Positions 7,943 to 14,543 of a stretch of DNA of 19,205 nt are shown piece by piece (within the stretch, counting starts at the first letter, position 1; each line of letters starts with the position of its first letter). The notes beneath the pieces were generated by a model. That model ran no database searches and was not told where the DNA came from. It was given only the letters and a program-made list of their open reading frames with translations. This DNA is from Jaaginema sp046541115 (GTDB lineage: Bacteria > Cyanobacteriota > Cyanobacteriia > Cyanobacteriales > Spirulinaceae). Location: positions 1-19,205 of the forward strand of contig JBKHDX010000076.1 in NCBI GenBank assembly GCA_046541115.1, given 5' to 3'. The translations under genes and the position numbers were made by a program.

Positions 7943-8335
7943 ATGATTGAGCGCAACGACCCCCTGAAAGAAAAGCCCCTGAAGCGATTACAGATGTATT
8001 TGTATTTAATTCCCTGGTTGGGTGTTTTGCCGGCCCTCTGGACGATATATCATAAGGAGGGCGATCGCGAACAACAAACTACCAGCCGTCTAGCGGTTAC
8101 CCTGGCTTTCGTCTGGCTGCTTAGTAACGGTGTACTGTTGACCAGTGCAACTCAGGCCCCCGATATTCTGCAATTTCGCTTATTATTTGGAGATGCCTTG
8201 TTAAGTTCGGGATACGCGATCGCTTGCTTATTTCTGATGCTGCGAGTGTGGCGGCAACAATCGCTACATTTGCCGGGGTTTAGTTCCTTGTCTCGCCGGG
8301 TTTTCCCCAAATCATCGGGAAAACTCAGCCGATAA
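7943..8335 (+). CDS. Small cyanobacterial membrane protein of unknown function
   Basis: 130 residues with three predicted helices: LYLIPWLGVLPALWTIY, LAVTLAFVWLLSNGVLL and LLSSGYAIACLFLMLRVW. The N-terminus (MIERNDPLKEKPLKRLQ) is charged and the C-terminal tail is basic and Ser-rich. I do not recognise a named domain. The codon use and the HIP1 site inside it (GGCGATCGCG near 8060) match the genome background, which supports a real resident gene. It lies just upstream of the LCP gene on the same strand, 152 bp apart with a hairpin between. A link to envelope assembly is only suggested by position. Confidence 0.72.
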   Translation: MIERNDPLKEKPLKRLQMYLYLIPWLGVLPALWTIYHKEGDREQQTTSRLAVTLAFVWLLSNGVLLTSATQAPDILQFRLLFGDALLSSGYAIACLFLMLRVWRQQSLHLPGFSSLSRRVFPKSSGKLSR

Positions 8336-8420
8336 ATTACATTATAGGCTTGAAGGTGCTAAATTAGGCTGTGACTGCTTTAACCGGATTTTTGCCCAAA
8401 ACGGTGTAAAAGTTGCTAGG

Positions 8421-8458
8421 AAAGCCAAAAGCAAATAGACTTGCTTTCAATGGGCTTT
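8421..8458 (+). terminator. Nested hairpin between the small membrane protein gene and the LCP gene
   Basis: Outer stem AAAGCC/GGCTTT (8421-8426 with 8453-8458) encloses an inner 7-bp stem AAAGCAA/TTGCTTT (8428-8434 with 8441-8447) and the loop ATAGAC. ATTGCTTC follows, a weak T-rich tail. It could be a leaky terminator or a leader structure 29 nt before the LCP start. Confidence 0.45.
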
Positions 8459-8487
8459 ATTGCTTCTAATTGCGTGTGAGGAAACCT

Positions 8488-9894
8488 GTGTCCGTTCGAA
8501 AAGTTCAGGATCGAAATCATCGTCAAAAACAACCCCTTTATTCCACTTCGCGCCAAAAACAACGCAAACGCCAACAAAAGCGACGCTGGGCGTTAATTTG
8601 GCTCGGATTAACTGCTGTTGCTATGTTATCGGCTTCGGCAGGCGCATTACTGGCATTTTCTTTGTCTTCATCTCCCTTACGACAAGCTAATCTCACCCCC
8701 GAAGAAGCGGCAATTTTTGGAGATGATGCCATTTCCACTCAAAATCTGAAATTGCCTTCTCTGACTCGTCCGGTTCATATTTTGGTGATTGGCACAAAAG
8801 TGACCTTATCCGATTTAAACGAAAAGCCTGCTTATGACCCCGGCTATGATGCTTTAGTCAACTCGTTAGACGGTTTAGCCGATACATTACTCCTCATTCG
8901 CTTCGACCCGGCAACCGACCGCCTCACCTTGCTTTCCATTCCCCGGGATACCCAAACGTTAGTCTCAGGTTACGGCGTGACAAAAATTAATGCCGCTAAT
9001 TATCATGGGGGGCCAGCTTTAACGGCCAAAGCGGTGAGCAATCTCCTAGAAGGGGTACAAATTGACCGTTATGTACGGGTGAATGTCCAAGCCATTGAAA
9101 AGCTAATTGACGCAATTGGAGGTGTGGAGGTGTATGTTCCCAGAGATATGAAATACACCGACCACAGCCAACATCTTTACATCGACCTCAAAGAAGGTCA
9201 ACAAGTCCTCGATGGCGATAAGGCTTTACAATTTTTGCGCTTTCGCAAAGATGAATATGGAGATATTGGCCGCGTCCAACGGCAACAAATTTTGTTGCGG
9301 GCAATGGTCGAACAAGCATTAAAGCCGAATATCTTGGTTAGAATTCCTAAAATTTTGAAGGTGGTTCAAGAAAACCTTGATACTAACCTGACGGTAGAGG
9401 AATTAGCGGCTTTAGCGGGATTTGCGGCTCAAACGGAGCGATCGCAAGTGGAAATGATGCTGTTACCGGGAGAGTTTAACGGCACAGGACGCACCGAGAT
9501 TAGTTACTGGATTCCTCATCCCCGCGCGATTGAATTGATGATGGCCCAACACTTCGACCAAGGCTACAGCGAAGTGGAATCGAAGTTACCGGCTTATACC
9601 AGTATTGCCATTCAAGATAGCACCGAAGCCCCTTTTGCGGCGGACGACCTCAAAGTTACTTTACAAGAAGCGGGTTATCGAAACGTTTACATTGAGCGCG
9701 ATTGGAGTGAACCCCTAGACACCACTCGCATTATTGCTCAACGGGGCGATCGCATTACCGCCGAAAATGTCAAAATTGCTTTAGGCTTCGGGGAGGTGCG
9801 AGTTGAAAGTACCGGGGTATTAAACTCCGATATTACCATTAAACTCGGTCGCGATTGGCTCGAACGACAAGACTCGAACGACAAGATACGATAA
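8488..9894 (+). CDS. LytR-CpsA-Psr (LCP) family cell-envelope transferase
   Basis: LCP enzymes transfer undecaprenyl-linked polymers to peptidoglycan or other envelope acceptors outside the membrane. This 468-residue protein has a basic N-terminus (about 5-33), one helix at about 34-59 (WALIWLGLTAVAMLSASAGALL), then the LCP domain. Conserved charged residues include R153 and D154 (SIPRDT), K166 and N168 (TKINAAN), and R251/R253, D259, R262 and R265 in FLRFRKDEYGDIGRVQRQQ. A LytR_C-type domain follows at about 373-460 (IAIQDSTEAPFAADDL ... ALGFGEVRV). The GTG at 8488 has GAGG 6 nt upstream; GTG 8476 and TTG 8470 in the same frame are alternatives. The last 9 residues derive from a 14-bp duplication. 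The family is firm; the polymer is unknown. Confidence 0.92.
   Translation: MSVRKVQDRNHRQKQPLYSTSRQKQRKRQQKRRWALIWLGLTAVAMLSASAGALLAFSLSSSPLRQANLTPEEAAIFGDDAISTQNLKLPSLTRPVHILVIGTKVTLSDLNEKPAYDPGYDALVNSLDGLADTLLLIRFDPATDRLTLLSIPRDTQTLVSGYGVTKINAANYHGGPALTAKAVSNLLEGVQIDRYVRVNVQAIEKLIDAIGGVEVYVPRDMKYTDHSQHLYIDLKEGQQVLDGDKALQFLRFRKDEYGDIGRVQRQQILLRAMVEQALKPNILVRIPKILKVVQENLDTNLTVEELAALAGFAAQTERSQVEMMLLPGEFNGTGRTEISYWIPHPRAIELMMAQHFDQGYSEVESKLPAYTSIAIQDSTEAPFAADDLKVTLQEAGYRNVYIERDWSEPLDTTRIIAQRGDRITAENVKIALGFGEVRVESTGVLNSDITIKLGRDWLERQDSNDKIR
9859..9886 (+). repeat. Perfect 14-bp tandem duplication at the 3' end of the LCP gene
   Basis: CTCGAACGACAAGA occurs twice back to back (9859-9872 and 9873-9886). 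Because 14 is not a multiple of 3, the second copy shifts the frame and gives the tail ERQDSNDKIR. With one copy the tail would read ERQDTINPTTF and end slightly further downstream. Confidence 0.9.
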
Positions 9895-9960
9895 ATCCGA
9901 CGACGTTTTAGTGGGTCATTGGTCATTTGTTGTTGCGTTCAAGTCATTGATAGCTTGTAG

Positions 9961-9987
9961 GTTGGGTAGAACGAAGTGAAACCCAAC
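9961..9987. repeat. Intergenic inverted repeat GTTGGGT...ACCCAAC
   Basis: Seven-base arms GTTGGGT and ACCCAAC surround AGAACGAAGTGAA. This resembles a dispersed cyanobacterial intergenic hairpin (GTTGGGTTTCACTTCGTTCTACCCAAC when read on the other strand). It lies 66 bp after the LCP gene and may serve as a transcription end. No second copy is in the window. Confidence 0.6.
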
Positions 9988-10045
9988 TAGCCTTTTCAAG
10001 GTGCTAGACTTCGCACTGAGTTTGACGCGAGAGGGGAAGAAAAAA

Positions 10046-10087
10046 GAGGCAGAGCCTCAATGCAAGCGTCCCTTGGTAGAACCAAAG
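10046..10087. repeat. Double-hairpin dispersed repeat GAGGCAGAGCCTC + CCTTGGT-AGA-ACCAAAG
   Basis: The first hairpin is GAGGC-AGA-GCCTC (10046-10058). The second is CCTTGGT-AGA-ACCAAAG (10071-10087, one mismatch), followed by AACGAGG. Both stems share the AGA loop. This order (GGCAGAGCC..., ATGC, then CCTTGG...CCAAGGAACGAG) is known to me as a common cyanobacterial intergenic repeat, here slightly decayed. Confidence 0.6.
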
Positions 10088-10158
10088 AACGAGGTCAAAT
10101 CCTCCTACTGCCCGAAAAATCCCCCTTTCAACCTCTGCAAACAGAGTGATAGCGTTAA

Positions 10159-10764
10159 CTATTCTTCCGCAACTGCCATCGGCCCTAGATACTTCTGTAA
10201 ATAAGGAGAAAACACCTCATAAATCAGTGTTAAAGGCTGGCCGCTGTGCCAAAACAAATAATGACGACCCCAAAACGGACCTTTTTCTTGAAACGCTTTT
10301 GCTAACTCCGCGCTGTGACCGTAGTATATTCCCTGAATATCGCGATACAACTCCGAGTGCAAACTTGCCAAATTGTCCCATATTGGTAACGAGCGATTTT
10401 GCAGGTATTCATCTACATGACGGGCATCCCACCATGATGCAGCATAAGCTAAACGCTGGCCGCTTTGGGTTCTTAGCCAAACTTGTCGGCGCATTCTCGG
10501 CGTTGGGACTGCCCGAATCAACTCAGGTGCGCCGTCACCGCTTGTGCCAATCAAGGACATATCAATTACGTCTACTTCGATTTTCTGGCGCGTGAGTAGC
10601 TTTAAATGGCGTGTGGGGGAACCATCACCGAGTAGGAGAATTTGCCAAGCGGGGGCAAGTTGATTGTGGGGTAGTCCAGTATGGACAACTGTTTCATCTC
10701 CTTCCCACAGGGAGTCTAGGGCGTGCCAAGGTGCTTTTAAACTGGGGCTATTAATAGGTGTCAC
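10159..10764 (-). CDS. Chorismate lyase-like protein (DUF98 / Sll1797 type)
   Basis: Chorismate pyruvate-lyase gives 4-hydroxybenzoate, the head-group precursor of plastoquinone in cyanobacteria. The 201 residues match the cyanobacterial DUF98 form, not the short E. coli UbiC. Characteristic segments are WQILLLGDGSPTRHLKLL (about 41-58), VPTPRMRRQVWLRTQSGQRL (about 86-105) and FWGRHYLFWHSGQPLTLIYE near the C-terminus, where the last stretch carries a Glu typical of the active site. The start is a GTG at 10764 with no visible Shine-Dalgarno site; no better upstream start exists. It is divergent from phnC, with 137 bp between them. The reaction is inferred from the family. Confidence 0.85.
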   Translation of the reverse strand: MTPINSPSLKAPWHALDSLWEGDETVVHTGLPHNQLAPAWQILLLGDGSPTRHLKLLTRQKIEVDVIDMSLIGTSGDGAPELIRAVPTPRMRRQVWLRTQSGQRLAYAASWWDARHVDEYLQNRSLPIWDNLASLHSELYRDIQGIYYGHSAELAKAFQEKGPFWGRHYLFWHSGQPLTLIYEVFSPYLQKYLGPMAVAEE

Positions 10765-10901
10765 CGTTGCGCTGCTTTACAAAACTTAATCTCTAAATTC
10801 CATGATATCGTGTTTTCAGGGCATCCGGCGCGATCGCACAATATTAAAACAAAGATAATCTGTTGATAGTTTATTTTTAATCAAAATAATTCAAACTGTT
10901 G

Positions 10902-11726
10902 ATGGCGTTTATTGAGGCTGATTCACCGTTGTTTAGTTCCGCAGCGATCGAAGTTATTGAACTCAGCAAAAGTTTTAAAGGAAAGCCCGCTTTGCAATCG
11001 GTTAACTGTACGATTGCTAGGGGTGAAATGGTGGCTTTAGTCGGCGCTTCGGGTTCGGGAAAATCCACCCTACTCCGTCATATTAATGGCTTACAACTAG
11101 GCGATCGCGGTACGGTTAATATTTTTGGAACTCCTCTCCAAAATGATGGTCATTTACATTCAAAAGTTCGCCATCTTCGCAGTCAAATGGGCTGTATTTT
11201 CCAGCAATTTAACTTAGTGCGGCGACTTACAGTTTTAGAAAATGTATTGGTGGGTTATTTAGCCCAAATGTCGTTGCTGCGTTCAAGTTTTCATGGGTTT
11301 ACTCAAGACCAAAAGACTGAAGCCTTAGCTGCCTTAGAGCAAGTTGGCATCCTCGAACAAGCTTATAAACGAGCTTCTTTATTATCAGGAGGACAACAAC
11401 AACGAGTCGCGATCGCCCGGTGTTTAGTGCAAGGGGCTAAGATTATTTTAGCCGACGAACCCATTGCTTCTCTTGACCCAGAATCAGCCCGCAAAGTAAT
11501 GGAATTACTCGTCAAACTCAATCGCGATCGCGGCATTACCATCGCCACATCTTTACATCAAGTGCAAATGGTTCGTTGTTATTTTCAACGTTCGATTGCT
11601 TTAAGAGAAGGACAAGTCATGTTCGATGGGGAAACCCGCTTACTTGATGACCGCAAGCTCAATGAAATTTATGGTTCTGCTGCTGAAGAATTAGTGTTAA
11701 AAGGTCACGGCGAACTGTTAGTTTAA
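10902..11726 (+). CDS. phnC: PhnC-like phosphonate/phosphite ABC transporter ATP-binding protein
   Basis: The cytoplasmic ATPase of a phosphonate-type importer, 274 residues. Walker A, GASGSGKST, is at 48-56; the Q-loop IFQQFNLV at 99-106; the signature LSGGQ at 161-165; Walker B, IILADEP, at 181-187; the switch His is H219 in ATSLHQVQM. Those segments, with TVLENVLVG, are typical of PhnC. The ATG at 10902 is preferred to a TTG one codon upstream; the Shine-Dalgarno site is weak. It is followed at 53 bp by phnD and then phnE on the same strand, so this is a complete three-gene importer. No C-P lyase or phosphonatase gene is in view, so the ligand may be phosphite or a simple phosphonate. Confidence 0.93.
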   Translation: MAFIEADSPLFSSAAIEVIELSKSFKGKPALQSVNCTIARGEMVALVGASGSGKSTLLRHINGLQLGDRGTVNIFGTPLQNDGHLHSKVRHLRSQMGCIFQQFNLVRRLTVLENVLVGYLAQMSLLRSSFHGFTQDQKTEALAALEQVGILEQAYKRASLLSGGQQQRVAIARCLVQGAKIILADEPIASLDPESARKVMELLVKLNRDRGITIATSLHQVQMVRCYFQRSIALREGQVMFDGETRLLDDRKLNEIYGSAAEELVLKGHGELLV

Positions 11727-11779
11727 TTGCCGCTTTATCTCTATTTATTCGCCATCATTATGAATTTAATAGACCAGCC

Positions 11780-12820
11780 ATGGATAGAAGATTTTTTGTT
11801 AAATCGAGTTCTTTATTTGTGCTTTCTTTAGCCAGCGCCAAAATGTTGTCTTCCTGCGGGGCTAATTCGACTTCAACTAATACGGTAGAAGCGACAGAAG
11901 CCCGTAATGCGGCTGAGATTGAGGAAATCAATTTTGGCATCATTTCCACTGAATCTCAAGCCAATCAAAAGCCAATATGGGAACCATTTATCGAAGCCAT
12001 GTCGGCAGAATTGGGCATTCCGGTTAAAGCTTTTTATGCGACCCAATATGCCGGAGTTATTGAAGCCATGGCTGCCGGAAAAGTAGATGTGGCTTGGTTT
12101 GGCGGTAAGTCTTATATTGAAGCCGTAGAACGAGCGAATGCAGAAGCCTTTGCTTTAACCGTGGCTGATGATGGGTCTAAAGGGTATTATTCTCATCTGA
12201 TTACAAATGCCGATAATCCTTTAGTGAAAGATGTTAATTTAGAAGCAGGGGATGGGGATAAATATGTAATTGAAAATGCTTCTAATTTAACTTTTGCTTT
12301 TAACGACGTGAACTCTACTTCTGGCTTTTTAGTGCCGAGTTATTACGTTTTTGCTCAAAATAGCGTCAATCCAAATGAAGCATTTGAACGCTTAGTTTTT
12401 GCGGGAAATCACGAAGCCGCTGCCTTAGTTGTAGCGAATAATCAAGTGGATGTTGCGACAAATAACAACGAATCTCTCAGCCGTTTAGAAAAGACAAATC
12501 CCGAAGCCCGCGAGAAGATTCAAGTGATTTGGACTTCTCCTGAAATTCCCAGTGACCCCATTGCTTATCGTCAAAATTTACCCGAAGCAGTGAAAGAAAA
12601 TATCCGTAACTTCTTCTATAATTATGAAGACGAAGCAGTTTTAGGGCCATTGGAATGGTCGGGTTTTGAAGAAACAGATGATAGTCGCTGGAACACAATT
12701 CGCGAACTGGAAATTGCCAAACAAATCCTCGAAGTTGAAAGTAACGAAAGCTTGAGTGCCGAGGATAAGCAACAACAAATTGATGAGTTGAATAAACAGC
12801 TTGACGCACTGAAAAGTTAA
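11780..12820 (+). CDS. phnD: PhnD-like phosphonate/phosphite/phosphate-binding lipoprotein
   Basis: The periplasmic solute-binding subunit, 346 residues. The N-terminus MDRRFFVKSSSLFVLSLAS has a twin-Arg pair before a hydrophobic core and ends in a lipobox, LSSC, with Cys26 as the lipidation site, so it may be a Tat- or Sec-exported lipoprotein. The mature part shows PhnD-family segments: FGIISTESQANQKPIWEPF, the YAGVIEAMAAGKVDVAWFG loop that lines the ligand site, and VNSTSGFLVPSYY. The C-terminus (about 315-346) is a Glu/Gln/Lys-rich predicted coiled coil (SAEDKQQQIDELNKQLDALK) that I do not count as part of the binding fold. The start has no strong Shine-Dalgarno site. The ligand class is inferred from the family. 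Confidence 0.92.
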   Translation: MDRRFFVKSSSLFVLSLASAKMLSSCGANSTSTNTVEATEARNAAEIEEINFGIISTESQANQKPIWEPFIEAMSAELGIPVKAFYATQYAGVIEAMAAGKVDVAWFGGKSYIEAVERANAEAFALTVADDGSKGYYSHLITNADNPLVKDVNLEAGDGDKYVIENASNLTFAFNDVNSTSGFLVPSYYVFAQNSVNPNEAFERLVFAGNHEAAALVVANNQVDVATNNNESLSRLEKTNPEAREKIQVIWTSPEIPSDPIAYRQNLPEAVKENIRNFFYNYEDEAVLGPLEWSGFEETDDSRWNTIRELEIAKQILEVESNESLSAEDKQQQIDELNKQLDALKS

Positions 12821-12840
12821 ACTATAATTTCAAAATTATG

Positions 12841-12859
12841 CCCCTAACTCAGTTAGGGG
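12841..12859 (+). terminator. Strong intercistronic stem-loop between phnD and phnE
   Basis: Perfect 8-bp stem CCCCTAAC-TCA-GTTAGGGG (12841-12848 with 12852-12859), extendable by three pairs, 20 nt after the phnD stop and 30 nt before phnE. It is followed by TATTATTATGATTATT, which is T-rich but not a pure T-run. It probably ends part of the transcripts or protects the phnD 3' end, so the binding protein is made in excess of the permease. Confidence 0.65.
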
Positions 12860-12889
12860 TATTATTATGATTATTAATCGGGAGATGCG

Positions 12890-13732
12890 ATGAATGATTT
12901 GCAAGATCGACAATTGAAGTCTGTGAAAGTTTCCCCAGAAGTTATTGCCTTACTCAATCAAGAAGAAAAACGAGTTAAATCCCGCCGACTTTATTTAAGT
13001 GTAGCCGGAATTGGCGCGATCGCGATTTTGGTTGTTTCTTACATTCAAAGCGAGATTGACTTCTGGCAATTATTCAAAGACCGGAATAATATGTGGGAGT
13101 TAATCTTGCAGTTTTTCCCCCCAGATTTCACTTATTGGCAGTTGTACCTAGAGGATACCATTGTCACGATCGCGATCGCCATTTGGGGAACCTTGATGGC
13201 GGTTTTTGCTTCAGTTCCCCTAGGGATTTTTGCCTCAGAAAATATCTGTCCCAGTTGGTTGGTTTTACCCGTTCGGCGTTTGTTAGATGCGATGCGAGCG
13301 ATTAATGAGTTAGTCTTTGCTCTCATTTTTATCGTCGCAGTGGGATTGGGACCGTTTGCAGGAGTTTTAGCGATTTTTGTCCATACCACCGGGACGTTAG
13401 GCAAGCTTTTTTCTGAAGCCGTAGAAGCCATTGAACCGGGCCCAGTGGAGGGAATTAGAGCGACGGGGGCAAATTCCCTTCAAGAAGTGATTTATGGCGT
13501 TATTCCCCAAGTTGTGCCGTTATGGACTTCTTTTACGTTATATCGTTTTGAATCCAATGTGCGGTCGGCTTCGGTTTTAGGAATTGTCGGAGCCGGGGGA
13601 ATTGGGGTTTCTTTGGTACAAAGTTTTCAATCTTTTGATTATCAGAAAGTTTGCACAATTTTAATTATTTTGATTGTTGCCACCAGTTTAATTGATTATT
13701 GCTCAGGGAAGCTAAGAAACTGGTTGGTTTAG
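12890..13732 (+). CDS. phnE: PhnE-like phosphonate/phosphite ABC transporter permease
   Basis: The membrane subunit that completes the importer, 280 residues. A basic N-terminal tail precedes helices at about 34-52, 89-117, 137-165 and the C-terminal third. The cytoplasmic EAA-type coupling loop, EAVEAIEPGPVEGIRATGAN, is at 176-195 and continues into SLQEVIYGVIPQVVP. The segment FESNVRSASVLGIVGAGGIG near 220-239 is a PhnE family hallmark. A GGGAG Shine-Dalgarno site lies just upstream of the ATG at 12890. The gene follows phnD after a hairpin. No second permease is present, so the protein likely forms a homodimer. Confidence 0.93.
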   Translation: MNDLQDRQLKSVKVSPEVIALLNQEEKRVKSRRLYLSVAGIGAIAILVVSYIQSEIDFWQLFKDRNNMWELILQFFPPDFTYWQLYLEDTIVTIAIAIWGTLMAVFASVPLGIFASENICPSWLVLPVRRLLDAMRAINELVFALIFIVAVGLGPFAGVLAIFVHTTGTLGKLFSEAVEAIEPGPVEGIRATGANSLQEVIYGVIPQVVPLWTSFTLYRFESNVRSASVLGIVGAGGIGVSLVQSFQSFDYQKVCTILIILIVATSLIDYCSGKLRNWLV

Positions 13733-13797
13733 ATACTAAAGGGAAGATTTTAAAAGTAGTGATTCACCCCGATCTAATTTTCTATTCCTATTTTTTG

Positions 13798-14376
13798 TTA
13801 CCAATCTACAACATGAAGACGCATACTGCGGTCATCTCGATTACGATTGATCGACTCTGTTGCGGCTAATTCAAATGTCAACGGATGCTTTTTCTCTGGG
13901 GATTCTTGTTGCATTAACCAAGTGATTGCGGTGGTATCAAATCGCGAAACTTGTAAACTTCCTTTTGTTTTTAAACCCCTTGCCGTGACTTCAGAATGAT
14001 TAGGATTAGGCATTAAATCCAACCAAATGGGGGCGTTTTCTCCAGGGGTTAACCAAGTAATTTTGATGGGTTGAGGTAAAAATTCGGCATTACTCGCATC
14101 AGTATAATCGATGCCGGGATAATTCCAAGTTGGAGCGCGATAAGGTTCAGCATTTCCTAACCCTAATTCTGGAAAAACGTGCAAACAGGGAATTTCTTGA
14201 ATCGGTTGAATATATAACCAGGGATTTTCGATAACATGACAACGCCAAATCCCTCTACTATCGCTAGGATTAGATAAATCTTGATGTAATGAATAAGTTG
14301 GTGATTGGGCGATCGCATTGGCGGCTATGATGCCTAAAGTGCTGAACGCAATGGCTATGGCTAAGGTAGGTTTCAT
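13798..14376 (-). CDS. Exported protein of unknown function
   Basis: 192 residues beginning with a clear Sec signal peptide (MKPTLAIAIAFSTLGIIAAN) with a likely cut after AIA at residue 23. I do not recognise the mature domain. Visible features are two Cys in WRCHVIENPWLYIQPIQEIP-C, a Pro/Trp-rich middle (YRAPTWNYPGIDY, ITWLTPGENAPIWLDLMP) and a C-terminus with Arg/Asp (NRNRDDRSMRLHVVDW). The ATG at 14376 is chosen because GGGAGAG lies just upstream and it gives a clean signal peptide; an in-frame TTG at 14391 would add a charged leader. It converges on phnE with 65 bp between the stops and lies downstream of mutL, 167 bp away. Its function is unknown. Confidence 0.8.
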   Translation of the reverse strand: MKPTLAIAIAFSTLGIIAANAIAQSPTYSLHQDLSNPSDSRGIWRCHVIENPWLYIQPIQEIPCLHVFPELGLGNAEPYRAPTWNYPGIDYTDASNAEFLPQPIKITWLTPGENAPIWLDLMPNPNHSEVTARGLKTKGSLQVSRFDTTAITWLMQQESPEKKHPLTFELAATESINRNRDDRSMRLHVVDW

Positions 14377-14543
14377 TTCTCTCTCCCACAATTGACTACC
14401 TATAGTTACATCTGGCTCGAATCAGCTGATGCACTATTTACTCTCTATCCTAAGAAAAACTCGCGATCGCGGCACAAAATCTTAACAGGTTGTAGTCAAA
14501 AGTAACTGAAGGTAGCAAAGACTACAGAAATTTCGCAATATAT

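Noticed and set aside
10001..10204. Open frame of 67 codons on the plus strand
   Set aside because: It runs across the double-hairpin repeat and into the 3' end of the chorismate lyase-like gene; the frame has no ribosome site or family-like content.
10146..10595. 149-codon plus-strand frame
   Set aside because: It is entirely antisense to the chorismate lyase-like gene, whose protein is clearly recognisable.
10783..10800. Possible Pho box (CTTAATCT) upstream of phnC
   Set aside because: Only one half-site resembles the CTTAACCT consensus; the next direct repeats do not match, so no PhoB site is claimed.
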